64,000 nt of DNA from Aureobasidium sp. EXF-3400 (GCA_024195585.1 SWBL01000118.1:1-64000); one strand, 5' to 3'. Positions 33,592 to 45,585 are shown, numbered from the stretch's first letter. A program made the numbers and translations. Notes: generated by a model not told the origin, from the sequence alone.

Positions 33592-33796
33592 TGGGAGGGT
33601 TTGGCTGATGCTGGTGTTGTGTCTAACACTATTGATGAGTCTTACTGCTGGATAGGAAGATAGTCAGGATACTAGTTTTGTTATGCTTTCACAGGAGTTG
33701 AGATATTAGAAGATACCAGTTCTATCATGTTTTGTTTTGGTATTGAGCACAGGAAATAGCACCAATATTGTACATAGCTATATTTCATTGTTCATA
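33592..33796 (+). repeat. Direct repeat copy B: displaced GH5 3' end
   Basis: About 205 bp matching 30338-30547. It still encodes WEGLADAGVVSNTIDESYC, but the GH5 stop codon is changed (TGCTGG) and no upstream GH5 sequence precedes it, so it is a non-functional gene fragment. It lies just downstream of the Cys-rich gene and 34 bp before the stop of the UNC93-like gene. Confidence 0.9.
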
Positions 33797-33829
33797 CAAT
33801 CCAAATCGTTCACATACAAGATCAGTGCT

Positions 33830-35647
33830 TTACTTCTGATCCATCTTTCCAGTGACGACTTCAGGCTCATCAGCAATCTTTGCATCAATTGCCTCTTGTC
33901 CCTCCAATATCACATCAGCAGGAATGCGATCAGGAGTCTTGTTGGTCAACAAAATCATCGGCACAGTCGCCAAAGCCATGAGACCAAAGCTAACACAGAA
34001 GCCAATTAGAGGACTAGCTTCAGTCTGTGTATTCATGCCATAACTGATGGCCTGTCCAATAGCCTCCAGACATCTGAAGGCTGCTCCATTGCGAACGTTG
34101 GCTTGAGCATCAGTCGCGAACGACGAAAGCAACCAGTACATGTATGATTGTGACAAAGGTCCAGTGGTCTGGACGAAGAAGTAAGGCAGGAAAGCGGATG
34201 GGTATAGGGCATCGTCCCAGTCGATTCTTCCAGGGTCGTTGGCGTTGAACTTGACTTGCATGACGATGGACCAGATGTAGACGCCTAGGTTGAGGATGAC
34301 GACGACGAAGAGGCCGACACGTGCTCTCTGACGTTGGCTGAGGCTCTTCATATCGAGGATGAAACCTAAACCGAAGCAACCGACACTGTGGAGGTCAGTA
34401 TATGAAGATAAGGGAGGTGTCGGGTGTACTCACATGCAGAAGAAGGGTGAGATCAGGGAGGACAAAGCGCGAGCACGAACAGAGAAGTAGATACCGAGAT
34501 AGGTGCTCCAAGTGCCGGAATACTGGAAGTGTATCAGCATGGTATCATGATACGAGAGGAGGTGAGAGCTTACGAAGAACGACCACATGGCCCATGCTGC
34601 TGACAGAACAATCAGACTAGATGTCATTGTAGTCTTGATGAGCTTGAACTCCTGCTTTGTGCCAATTTTCTCAGAAACCAAGATGCGAGTGCCGTCGGAT
34701 CTAACGACGCGTTCCAGAGGAGAGATCATCAGAGCGAATGGTAGTCTAAACTCGTCAGTATGTGGAACTCAGGGTCAGAGTGAAGTGGTTGTGCTTACGC
34801 TAGACACTCGATGATCAAGAAGGCGATGTAAGTGTCGGGAGTGACACCAGCTTCAGCACCCTTTAGATGGTTCTTCGAGAGGTTGATAGCTCCTCCAACC
34901 AGTTGTCCTAATTGCCATTAGCATGGAATCCGTAGGTAAGGAGGTGATGAAGTGGAAAGTACCAAGGTTACGTGCCACAATCCAAAACGCAAGATATTTT
35001 CCACGTGCTCCGGAAGGTGCGAGTGACATGATGGTGCCACTTTCAGCAACGTACCATGCACCCGTGCCGATACCAGAGATAAAGCCGCCGAAAATGATGT
35101 ACTATAAGACGTTAGTGCTGCTATGGTCCAGACGAATCAAGGTCGAAGCCTACCCATTGGTTGCCGAACTTGCTGTTGCAATAGTACGATGAGCCCTGGA
35201 TTGGGAAAGACATGGCACCGATGACCAACGACCATTTCACGCCGAGCTTGTTCACAAGCGGGCCTCCTAGGAAGCAGACGAGTGCGAGCATAACATAGTT
35301 GATAGCGTTGGCGATATTGTTTGTTTGAGCCGAAGCAAGACCACCACCACCGAGACCTGTCAATGGTTAGTCACAGATTCGCAGTCGATGTACAGAAGAC
35401 ACCTACCTGCAATGGCATCTGCCATGGCGGGACCACAGAAACTTTGCATGGACAGAAGCATCATCTGGGTAAAACTGTCTTGGTATATTCTCTTCCACCA
35501 GGGTACGGAGTTCTTGTATTCCTCCATGTTCACCCTCTCGTCGGCATAGAGTGGTGGATCGTTCATCGGTATCGTTCCATGTGTCCTGAGGGCTTCATCG
35601 TCTCCGCCAGCATGTGTGTTGGGGGGAGCAGCCGCGAGAGTGGCCAT
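33830..35647 (-). CDS. UNC93-like (DUF895) MFS membrane protein
   Basis: Polytopic membrane protein of 502 residues. Exons on the minus strand: 35647..35407, 35356..35154, 35101..34963, 34907..34799, 34745..34574, 34522..34434 and 34385..33830. It has about 11-12 hydrophobic helices. Family-like segments: MLLSMQSFCGPAMADAIAGLGGGG, GPLVNKLGVKWSLVIGA, WYVAESGTIMSLAPSGARGKYLAFW and NPFFC-type loops. Every intron joins a hydrophobic segment in frame. Transport function is not established for fungal members. Its 3' end abuts GH5 repeat copy B, so the rearrangement stopped just short of this gene. Confidence 0.82.
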
Positions 35648-37208
35648 TGCAGAAGTGTGGTATGATTGGTATCACAAGGAGAGTGGAATGACTGTGCGTG
35701 ATAAAAGCTCAATTGGGGATCTGTTTGACATTTATAAAGATACAAGAAACCGTAAGGTTACCCCAGAGTGATAGTCCATCGCTTCGACCTGTGTACATTA
35801 TCAGTGCACTTTAGACTCAGCTGCCATCAGGGACCCGTGGTTTGCCCCAGACTACGCAAGTCATGTCGGATGATGAGTGGAGGATGGCCGTTTTCACCTT
35901 GGACTTTCCTCGTATTCTCAGCGGCATACAGCGGCAGTCTTCGGCGGACGATTTCGAGGAAGGTACAAGCGTCGGACTGCGAGATAGGAGCGCTGTTGTG
36001 AACATGGCCGGGGCCGGCGGTCATTTTGCCTAAATGGCACACGGCAAAAGATATCGTTTGGCTCTGCGACCAATCGGAGACCCCAGATAAGGGCGGAGAA
36101 GCAGTCCATATTCAGTCTAGTATGTGCGGGGGATAAGCAAGCGACGACGAGCTTGAACAGCGAACAGGAAAGATCGCGCATGTCTCCCGACAACCGTTCG
36201 AGCGACAGCAATATGTTATGTAACGAGTTTAATGCTTTCGTGGAGTGCTCTTGTGCGCGCCCTCTCGCTGACACGATCACAACTTCCGGCATCATCCAAG
36301 ACAGCAATGACTCACGCGACACTTCCATCCACCTGCCGTAGCGGAACCCACGATGGCCGACCCTCACCAACACTGCCGGTCGAATCTGTACCTCTATCGA
36401 TCTGCACACCACTGAACCTGAAAGAGCTAGGAGAACATGGACATAAAATCGAGGCACACATGCTCCGAACCTTGGGCTCAGCTTCGGCGGTCCCAGTAGG
36501 AATATAGTTTTTGAAGCATTGTCGTCTACTCTGAGACTCTTTGCTACTGTCTCCTCGCGTGGACAAGTCGCGCGAGTAGTCATGGAAAGGCACAATGGTT
36601 TTGAGAGGCAGGGTAGTATCCATCGAGATGCAGTCTGCTCTCGGCCTTCTTGGATACATCTCTGGTTTGGAGATCATCGTGCCTATCCATAGCGTCTACA
36701 GCAGGCCTTCGTAGGACCTATACATGCTAGAATCTTTATCTCCGATCCTCCCTCTCGATGACTGAAGCTGTAAAAATGCATAGTATCTCCACTAAGTAGG
36801 ATATATCTACCGAGGGTCGTTGTATCATCGTCTGTCTCTGGGCTTGTCCACGGTCTGAGAAGAATTATGCATTCTTACAGCTCGCACTTCACACAATGAG
36901 TAGAACGTGGGAAACAGGATGAAAAGTGAGACGACCGAGTGAAGGTGCAAACAAACTTCTGTGATTATACTAAACAAGTGAAACGCCGCACCTTTGTTTA
37001 TCAGTTTTCGCCCTGTCGCTCTTCACCCTTCCTCTTCCAAACACACCCATCTTTCAACACCTTTTCATACGCGACAGCTCAGCTCGTTTCCCTGCACAAA
37101 TCCTACCCAATCTCACGCGCACGATTCTCAAGCGAGACGTTGGAAAGTCATCCGCGGCCTGCACTTTCCCTGATCATCCACACCAGGTGCTGCGGCTCAA
37201 CGACAGAA
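35648..37208. other. 1.5-kb region without convincing gene
   Basis: Overlapping open frames exist on both strands (the longest minus-strand frame is 225 codons, 35918-36595), but none has family similarity, a credible splice context or normal composition. The region may contain a degenerate gene. The 3' end holds C/T-rich sequence typical of a promoter for the BTB gene at 37209. Confidence 0.35.
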
Positions 37209-37989
37209 ATGTCAGTCCGGTAAGCACGAGATCTAACACACGCATGATCAGCGGATATTGACGGTTGCCTGCTCCAGAAATAGTATCACCGGTCCCTTCG
37301 CCGAGATCACTGTCGGAAAGGGCAGTTCTGTCGTCGTTTTCACACTTCCCAAAGAACTGCTTTGCAACTCATCCACATATTTCAAAGCCGCACTCAACAA
37401 CGGCTTCTCGGAATCAATCACCCAGAAGATCACGCTCGACGATGATGACGACGATCCAGAAATCTTCCGTACTTACGCTGCCTGGTTATTCGAACATGAG
37501 ATCGTAACACAGAATTTGGCTGTCCACGATATTGAACATCACTTATTCCATGTCTACATCTTTGCGGACAAACGAGGAATCGTGGACTTGGCAAATGATG
37601 TCGTTACGGTGCTGGCTTCCTTCTGGACCTGGAATTCTGTGGATATGGATGTTACAATCAAATGCTTACCCTTGCTCTCGCCCCGATCCACTCTCTATCA
37701 GTTGGTCTTAGACAGTCTGGTCATAGACACCAGGGCCTTTTGGTGGGATACATATAAATGGGAAATCCTCAGCCGCCATCCTGGAGAGTTTATCGTGGAG
37801 CTGTTCAAAAGAGACCGAGCGTTTCATGGTCACTTCAAATCCCACTATCGCTGTATTGAGGCCATTTGCCACTATCACGAGCATAGTGGCGACGAAGAGA
37901 AGGACGAGTGTATCACAAAGACAGAAGGAGGACGCAATAATTTCAATTTTCACCACGGCCCATCGAAGCAGATTAAATGGACTTGGTAG
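37209..37989 (+). CDS. BTB/POZ domain protein, tandem copy 1
   Basis: Exons 37209..37219 (11 nt) and 37278..37989, 240 residues. The BTB fold covers about 5-110: FAEITVGKGSSVVVFTLPKELLCNSSTYFKAALNNGF, TLDDDDDDPEIFRTYAAWLFE and HVYIFADKRGIVDLANDVV. The C-terminal half is helical, ending in a conserved HFKSHYRCIEAICHYHEH segment. BTB proteins of this small fungal type may act as dimerisation or Cul3 adaptors (family knowledge; no direct evidence). It shares exon layout and sequence with the gene at 38395. Confidence 0.82.
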
Positions 37990-38394
37990 ATGATGACAAA
38001 GGGAATGAAGCTGGCAGGAACATAGACCGAGAACGAGGCAGATATAGCACGAAACACAGCGGCGCCGAATGCAAGGATAGTCCTATGAAGCTTGCTTCAT
38101 AACATTAAAACTACTCTTCACTTGCCTTTCCGTTCACTTTTGTTTGTATGTCGTTAACCACCGCAGAAAGAAAGCTTTCAGGCACCTTTCTGCCCGTCTT
38201 TCACATCTGTCGAAAAAAGCCAACCTATCATATCAATTCTTGCCAACCCCATCACAACACAGTGTGACTGTCTCATCCTCCATCACCACCTTCGCGCTTT
38301 CCTCATCGCGCATAACATCCAAATCCATCGTGCTTCCTGTGCGCACTTCCGGCCTACAAGATCCCTTGAGACCACGACCAAGCCTGTTTCCAAG
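37990..38394. promoter_or_regulatory. Intergenic region between tandem BTB genes
   Basis: 405 bp, no gene. The second half is C/T-rich, as in the promoter of the first copy. Confidence 0.35.
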
Positions 38395-39212
38395 ATGTCA
38401 CTCTTGTAAGTTACAGCATCGCGGTCCCTACGCGAAACACAACGAAATGGCATTTCCCGACTGAAGATTTTACTGACCACATTTGCAGAGAAATCTTGGC
38501 TGCTGACCCTACCGCCCAGATCATCGTCGGCTCGGGAGAAAACATCAAAAGCTTTCACGTCCACAAGAAGCTGCTTTGCGACTCGTCTACCTACTTCAAG
38601 GCCGCCCTCAACAATGGCTTTGCCGAAACAATGGATCAAGTCATCACACTGGATGACGAAGATCCTGCCATCTTTTCCACTTTTGCTCTCTGGCTTTACG
38701 AGGGCAAGCTGAACAAAGCCACCATGCCTCCAGAGAAGCTGAGGGGGTCTGCCCTAGATTTCCTACTTCGCCTCTACATTCTCGCCAACAAACGTGGTAT
38801 TCTCGATCTAGCCAACGACACAATCACGATGCTGGCTTCGTACTGGATGCGCGTTGAGGTGGACTGGAGTAGAGTGAAGTGGGTCTTTCCATTGGTCTCG
38901 CGTACCAACAAGCTGTACGAACTTATCCTGGACAACGCGGTCATGGAAATGAAGGATCAAAAGGACATCAGTACCCGTCTCGACAATGCAGATCTGCCAA
39001 AGGAGGTTCTTGTCGATCTCGTGCACAAAGGTAACTTGTTTCCCAAGGCTTTCAAAGGACATGCATCATGCTTCGAAGCCATCTGTCACTATCACTTGCA
39101 TGCAGATCAAGGCACTGTTAAGCAAGAAGAGTGTATCCGTCGCGTCCAGGATGGGATCAACAGCTACGAGTACTATGGTGCTCTGAAGCAGAAGGTCTGG
39201 GCCTGGAACTGA
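38395..39212 (+). CDS. BTB/POZ domain protein, tandem copy 2
   Basis: Exons 38395..38405 (11 nt, MSL plus two bases) and 38489..39212, 244 residues. BTB core: AQIIVGSGENIKSFHVHKKLLCDSSTYFKAALNNGFAE, then TLDDEDPAIFSTFALWLYEGKL and LYILANKRGILDLANDTI. The C-terminal GHASCFEAICHYHLHAD matches copy 1. Same orientation and identical 11-nt first exon as the gene at 37209, so this is an old tandem duplication. Confidence 0.84.
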
Positions 39213-39935
39213 GAGATGAAGGGATTGCCGAGGAGAGTAGAGTCCGAGATGTGCTGGAGTGGCAGTGGTGCAACGAGACTTGCTCGGACAAAGGCTAGAC
39301 AGAAGTTACTGTATCCAATATCAACTCATGAGCTTTTCACTCAACTGTGATTGTACTACATCCTGCCCGTCTGATCCTGTACTAGATCATAGCGCTCTTC
39401 TCCTGCAATCTTGTTTCCTGCAGAGCCATTGATTCAGTCAGAATCGTCGAGGTGTCGACAGATCTTATCATGTCATATTGCACAAAGATTGATAGCACTT
39501 TATCCAACGGATCAAATGGTCTCATGTACCATCTGAATCTACCCTCGAACCCAACACCAACTGATCGAGGTCTACTCCCTGTATGGTTTCTCTATCTAGT
39601 GCGAGTATCAAGTCCTCTGATCGGCTCAGCTGTTTGCTCCGGAAGCCCCACCATATATTTTGAACTCCGACTGTTCTTTGATCAAGGACTCTGTATCAAG
39701 AAGCAGGACCATTGTAGCTGATATAATGGCACTCTCCCGAGGAGTATTCGCTTCATCACATGAGTTTGCCGACTCAATCTCGCCCTGCTATTTTGCAGTC
39801 TTTCTTGGCTCAGCCTCCAATGCTTTCCGCAAATTTTTGAGCTTTCCATCGTATGTACGAACATCATCAGTCCGGATGCCAGCTTGTTCGCCTCGTGGTT
39901 GTCTCACCTCGTCAAGTCGTTGTTGTTGAAGCAGC
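39213..39935. other. Intergenic region, possibly containing a 3' exon of the minus-strand gene
   Basis: A minus-strand frame (39788-40030) encodes GEQAGIRTDDVRTYDG, which resembles [17 protein letters not shown] in the preceding gene body (about 40170-40220). The C-terminal repeat may therefore extend here by an intron I could not place. Otherwise no gene is seen. Confidence 0.4.
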
Positions 39936-42900
39936 CTACATAAAATCTTGCTCAGCCTCAAATCTTTCCTGTTTAGTGCCTGTTTCAAGTAAGTATGTGA
40001 GCATACAGAGCGATCCTGTAGTAGGCTCACTGGTCTGCATCATATTGAAGTCTTTGTCCAATCTCTCCTGATATTTTTGGTGTAACTGATCCAGTCCCTG
40101 GGCTGCGTAGTCCAGCTTTCCATGCTCGTCGACCAACTCTAACTGGTTCTCAAGAGCAACAGGTGTGTGTCCCAGGAGCCCGTGGTCGTAGGCACGAGCA
40201 TCATCGGTCCAGACGTGAGCTTGTTCGTCTCGCTGTCGTAACATCTTAGGGAGTCGTCGGTCGTGATAGATGCGACTCGATTGAGAACCATAATCTCTCG
40301 GAGGGTTCATAAGATATACGTCGTGATTATCTTCACTTGTGGAATCATCTCCTTGACGGTTGAGCCGCGTGTGTTCAAACAGAAGATCTGTTTCGTACTT
40401 GTCGAGTTCCCTAAGAATGATTATGTGTTCTCCGCTTGACTGCCTTGAGATTAGTACTGCAATAGCTTGTTTCAGTAGTAAGTAAGAGCAGACTTACACG
40501 ATCCCATTCCCAAGGTACGTGATAGTGCTCTAACGTCTCAGTATCCAAAAACCTGCGACTAATTCGTGGAAATACGGGTGGGGAACTAATGAGAGGTGTT
40601 GGGTCCAGGTAGTGTTCACCATCGGGTGATCTTGTAACCTTCTTCTTTTTACTCTTGTCAGGATTCAGAGTCACTCCAATGTCGTTCTGGGACCATCTTG
40701 ATCTCTCGAGTCGTGCTCGCAGGGCAGATTCAATTCGCGCTTCTTCCTCTTCCTCTTCCTTTGCCTTATCTTCTGCTCCCTGTTTTTCCTTTTGCTCGCG
40801 AAGGAAAGCTTGATATTCTCTTTCTTTCGCTTCTTCTTTGTCTTTTCGCTTGCGTAGGGCTTCGAGGTAGGCTTGTTCTTCTGCTTGTTCTTTTCCTCGT
40901 TGCTTGAGTAAGAAATCGTCATGTTTCTCGCGCTCTCTTTCCATAGCAGCTTGCAGTTCAAGTTTCAATTTGTCTTGTTCATCATCTGCGATGAGAGGGA
41001 GAACAAACAATGCGATCTCTTCCATATGCGTAGCAAGGTGGTCGTGTAGTCTGAGCAATGGCATCCTCTCGCAGCAAAGCAGGCATGCATCCAATGCAGT
41101 ATCATGAATCTCCCTCTCGCACATATCGGCGTATGTTGACAACTGACGCTCGTTTATGATGCTCGAGTGCTCAGTCAGAAGGTGCTGAATCATGTTTGCC
41201 TTCGATTGAAAGTCTTTTGCGCATCCGTGTGGGCAAGTCCACTTGCGTCGATGCATCTGTTGCTCATGATATATCCAGTCATGGCGAGTTATAAAGAGCC
41301 TACCGGGATCCGGACAGTCCTTGAAGCTGCAGACATAAGGTCGAAGGTCTCGAAAGACGTGTTTCCTGGCGAGGTCAGTATAGAGCGCTTGATTCTTGGC
41401 TCTGAGTTGGTAAGACTTACTTCCAAGCTTCCCTTCGTTGCATTGTTTCTGAGTCCAGAATGATAAGGCAGAATGGACATTTGAAGTTAGGACTTGTTTT
41501 GGAACACTGTGGAATGTCCGGTACTCTATCAGTGTTCGACCGTCCTGTCAGTGATTTTGCGTAAACAGTGAGCAACTGCCCCGCATCGTTGTCGTTACTC
41601 AAAGCAGATTTGGCAACGGTCGATAAGGAAGCGTGAATGATTGAAGAATTTTGGCCCTTCAGCGGATTCGCAATGGTGTCCAAAGCTCTTTCTTGTGATT
41701 CAGGCACATCTGGGTAATCGACCCAATAAACAAATTGCTTACGCCGAAAGAGGTTAGCCCAAGTCAGTCTCTGGCATAAGAACATGATATCTGCGAGATC
41801 TCGACCTTCGGATTCCTTCCTTGATCGAATTTCCTGTTCGGTCACCACATGCTCTTCTTCTCCGCCAACTTTGACCCGCATAGTCAGATGTCTCCATTGC
41901 CGTATCTTCTCCATGACGTGTGCGTAGTCCAGCGTAACCTTCAGAGCATCATGGGAGGGAATCGTCGTATTACTCGATCTGAGATACTTGCTAGAGTTTC
42001 GAGGACGTCTTAGAAGAGCAGATATACGGTAGAGCGAGCGAATACCTTCGAATATCGTTCCGATGATCTTGCGGAGTTTGACCTCCCAAGCGGTTTCCAG
42101 ACCTCCTTGCGCTGTATCACTCTCTTCGGATGACGATGAGTGTTCCTCATCTTCTTTTTCACCATCGGCTGTCGAAGAATATTTTTCCGTTTGATCGATT
42201 GCTTTGCGAGAGTCAGTCTGGGAGTTGAGCGATGTCTTGAGTTGTAGCCCAACCTTTTCTGATGTGATTGTTCAATCGCTGCAAGGACCTTATGACAATC
42301 TGTTTGGTGTCTTCATCTTCACGGAGTTGCTCGTCCAATGAACGTCTTGCATTTCGTGGTAGAACAGCATAAGTTTGTTCTCCCCAAATGCGTAACCGGC
42401 TGAACTCATCCTTGAGTTCTGGAACAAGACTGGTAGTCAGATGTGTCGACCGTAGAGTTTCTCTTTGCAAGGCCAGCAAGAGTGTTCCATAACTTCTGAG
42501 GGAGCTCTTAAATAGTCGACAAGTAGAGTCTGTATCTAGACTCTTGTGCTTTGGGCTTTCTTCAGTCTCGAGATTGTAGGTGGAACTTACGGCATGATAA
42601 GTAGCCTTCTCCTCTTCGTAACGCTTCTGTTCGGCAGCAGCCATGGCCTCGAATGGAGCTTTCTGCTTCTCATTGAGGCTCTTCCACTTCTCACCGACAA
42701 CTTTGCCAACATCACCTGTCGATGTTGTCAATTTTCTGCAAAATGCTCGAGTGAGTGATGCTAAACTCACCGAACGTAATGCCGGGATTGTCCTCACGAA
42801 CCCTCCCGCGCGTCTCGTTGGCGAAGAACATGTAGGCGGAAAGACCACGCTTGGGTACGTTGGGGTCTGGCGATCGAATTAGTAACGAGGCTGCATCATG

Positions 42901-43036
42901 AAGTGAAAGCTGTCGCGATAGAAAACATACCCATTTTTTTCTTGCCGCCGTCCCTCTTGGCGGTCTTACGAGCCAGATTGTCGCTGGTAGCGGCCAAGAG
43001 GGGAGGGTTTCCCAGATCATACCGGTTGTCTGACAT
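39936..43036 (-). CDS. Apparent fusion: NHP6-type HMG box + C2H2 zinc-finger/coiled-coil protein
   Basis: Exons on the minus strand: 43036..42931, 42866..42771, 42715..42254, 42201..41421, 41365..40498 and 40439..39936, about 938 residues. Residues about 36-105 are an HMG box of NHP6 type ([46 protein letters not shown]). The frame then continues, with no stop and no Met, into a helical N-terminal region typical of fungal C2H2 proteins ([26 protein letters not shown]), an acidic linker, [31 protein letters not shown] and [20 protein letters not shown] fingers, and a Glu/Lys coiled coil (about 640-740). A GTAAGT at the HMG C-terminus may end a separate NHP6 transcript. The acceptor at 42202 and the 3' end are uncertain. 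Confidence 0.6.
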
Positions 43037-43277
43037 GGCGCATCTTCTGGTGTGGTCAATGATATGGGTTGAAGTTGGTGCGAGAAAGAGGGAAGCGTTT
43101 GTGGAGATGTCGTGATGGAAGGAAGCCACAGCGCTTCCTGCCTGCCGCTATTGGTCGGTGATGTATATTTTGCTGACACATGCTGATGCGACCTCTGCCT
43201 CGTGCGGGGTATCTTTCAGTTCCTGTTGCAAAGTGGTTTCTTTATCTCTCGTCTCGTGCGAACTTTTCATATGAGCA
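43037..43277. promoter_or_regulatory. Divergent promoter, HMG/C2H2 gene and DUF7580-type gene
   Basis: 241 bp between two start codons on opposite strands. No recognisable factor sites. Confidence 0.4.
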
Positions 43278-45040
43278 ATGGCCGAGGCCGCTGGACTGGT
43301 GCTGGGTGCCATACCTCTTATCTTCCTGGCTCTAGACAAATACCAGGACTGTCTGGAATTTGGAAGAAGTTACGCGGGATATAGGGATACACTGATGAGC
43401 ATAAGAGATGAAGTCTCTCTTCAACAGATGCAGTTTCATGGCACGATGGAAATAATGGGCCTGTACAAGCCAACATACATCGAGCTTGAGGACTGCCTTC
43501 GGAACCGCTTCCCCGATAATCACACAACTTTCATGAGGTACATCAGAAGGATGGCGGCAACCATCAATCAACTGATGGCCAAACTTGAAGTAGATACGTA
43601 TGGCAATGTCAGTATGATTGGAATAGGCGTGCCGAGTACTACTGATGTCTTCTCAAGCACTCCGACAACATTTCGTCTCGTGCCGGATGGGAGTGGCGGC
43701 GGGTCAAGAGAAGTCTGTCGACGAAGGAACGCAAGAACATGTTCGACGAGCTACAGCGTTCGAACACCAATCTTCGATCGCTCTTGTCAAGACCGGAGGT
43801 CCCCGTCGAAGATTGGACACCAATGGTTCGAGACTTTGTTGCTCGTTACAATCAGAACGATTGCGACGCTGTGCGCACCCAAGCATCCGAAGTCAAGAAG
43901 GCACTGGATGCATGCTGGCAATGCTCTTGTTCCCACCGAACATCACTTGACCTCAACTAGTATAACAACAGGCCGACAAAATCGCCTGTGTTCAATGTGT
44001 CGTTGTCCTACAGCATGGTGAACAGTCAATACCCAACAGGAAACCCTCAATGGCGGAAGGCACAAGTCAAGGTCGACACGACTGGGATTAGCAGTAGCGC
44101 AGGAACTAACGAACAGGTTTTGGGACCACCATTGGCAGACATTGGACTTCTCACTGTGCATTCTGCACAGTCATCAGCTACGAAGCAACAAACCCGAAGC
44201 CTGTTATCGCATTTACGATCAAGAAGCCGCTCAACAAGCCCGCTTCCACCTTCAGTCGATGTCTCTGTAGTAAACATACCGTTGGCCAAGTCGGCGAAGC
44301 AAATAGACTCATTGTGCCGGTTCATACAGGGACTAGACAATGGTGGAGAGCCTCTGGGTTTCCTGTCTGTGCCAGGAGGGACGAAACGGGTCCACCTTGA
44401 GTCATTTCCAGGAACTTGCATCACAGAAGAGGCAACTTTGGTACATCTCCTGCCGCCGAACAAGCCTCCGCCCCATTTAAAACTGAGCCGTCGAAAGCGT
44501 TTGGAGATAGCCGTGGCTGCTGCATGGACAACGTTGTTACTCTGCCAGACGCCTTGGCTCAACCAGACGTGGGACAAGCATGGCCTTTGTTTCTTCTCGG
44601 AGAGCGTCTCGACTACTGGTTTGCCTCTTCCAGGCCGATGCGTATCCATGACACAAGGTTGTGCCTCGAGCTCACAGCTGGCGAACATCGCCGGTGCCAA
44701 TCTGCAACACAAGATCATACGTAATGAGGCCGTCTTTGCCCTAGGGATTCTTCTGATCGAGCTCGGCCTGAACCAATCATTTGAGGAATGCAAAAGGACT
44801 AGAAATATCGATACCGCCGCTGCGAGCATTATTGATGACTATGACGTCGCAGACAGTCTGATCGAGGACGTCTTTGATGAGGTCGGCGAACCGTACGGAA
44901 ATGCGGTACAAAGATGCATCAGATTCGCTTTTCCGGGAAGAGACAGGACGAAAAACTTCAATCATGCGGCATTTCGACAATATTTCCACAATCTGGTCGT
45001 GGCTCCTATAGAAGCAACTCTGTCGACCATGCCGCATTGA
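43278..45040 (+). pseudogene. DUF7580-type fungal protein (HeLo-like N-terminus, degenerate kinase-like C-terminus) with one in-frame TAG
   Basis: Exon 43278..43607, intron 43608..43657, then frame 43658..45040. N-terminus: LGAIPLIFLALDKYQDCL, a helical region as in fungal HeLo/prion-inhibition-like proteins. Next come WEWRRVKRSLSTKERKNMFDELQRSNTNL and WQCSCSHRTSLDL. The C-terminal part has LLPPNKPPPHLKLSRRKRLEIA and ALGILLIELGLNQSFE, as in DUF7580-type proteins. The frame is interrupted only by TAG at 43958-43960; on both sides the sequence follows the family pattern, so a point mutation is the simplest reading. If the gene is functional, a start at 43988 would give a 350-residue C-terminal protein. 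Function unknown; some relatives are linked to self/non-self reactions. Confidence 0.62.
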
Positions 45041-45585
45041 ACCGGTAAGCCTGTTGGATCTTGGTCGAAATCTTGGCCGTCTAGGCCGGAAGCAACCAGG
45101 CGAGGATGTGTTTAGAGTCCATATTGAGCAGGAGGACGAGGATTTTTGCGACGTGACAGGTTTGACTCAACAAGCCTATCTTTATACTGAACAGGGTGGC
45201 GTTGTGAGAGCCACAGGATGTCTGAGTGCTGTACTGTAGATACTCGCTAAGTTGTCAATATTCTTTCAATTTGTAGAAGAAAGCAGTGGCCTCCTTGAAG
45301 TGAACGTCACATATCCATGGTGCATTTAGCCGAACACGGCCGAACAGCCAAGAAAACACTCCCGCAGAGCGGAGATGTCACTCTTCTCTTGTGACTTGGC
45401 TAAACACGGGACGATACCCAACCACCTTGGTGGAAACCCAGCGAAAATTTCATGTTTTGAGTCACAATGTGACTACAAAGAACCATACATACCGCTGTTT
45501 CAGCAAACTCGAAACTGGCATTATTCTGCAGATTTTTGTTCAATCACCAAAATTTTGATGCCTCAGGCATTTGACTAGAAATAAA
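45041..45585. promoter_or_regulatory. Promoter of the Dal5-like transporter with 15-bp inverted repeat
   Basis: No gene. AGTCACAATGTGACT at 45460-45474 is a perfect inverted repeat around a single A, overlapping TGAGTCA (bZIP/Gcn4-like). CCACCTTGGTGG at 45422-45433 is a second inverted motif 27 bp upstream. Both lie 110-165 bp before the start codon. Confidence 0.45.

Noticed and set aside
35918..36595. Minus-strand open frame of 225 codons
   Set aside because: No family similarity, overlapping frames of comparable length on the plus strand, and no convincing splice or promoter context.
41257..41305. Possible intron before the C2H2 exon (GTAGGC ... CAACAG)
   Set aside because: Reading through is in frame and gives the family pattern [23 protein letters not shown] split across this site, while splicing would shift the frame.
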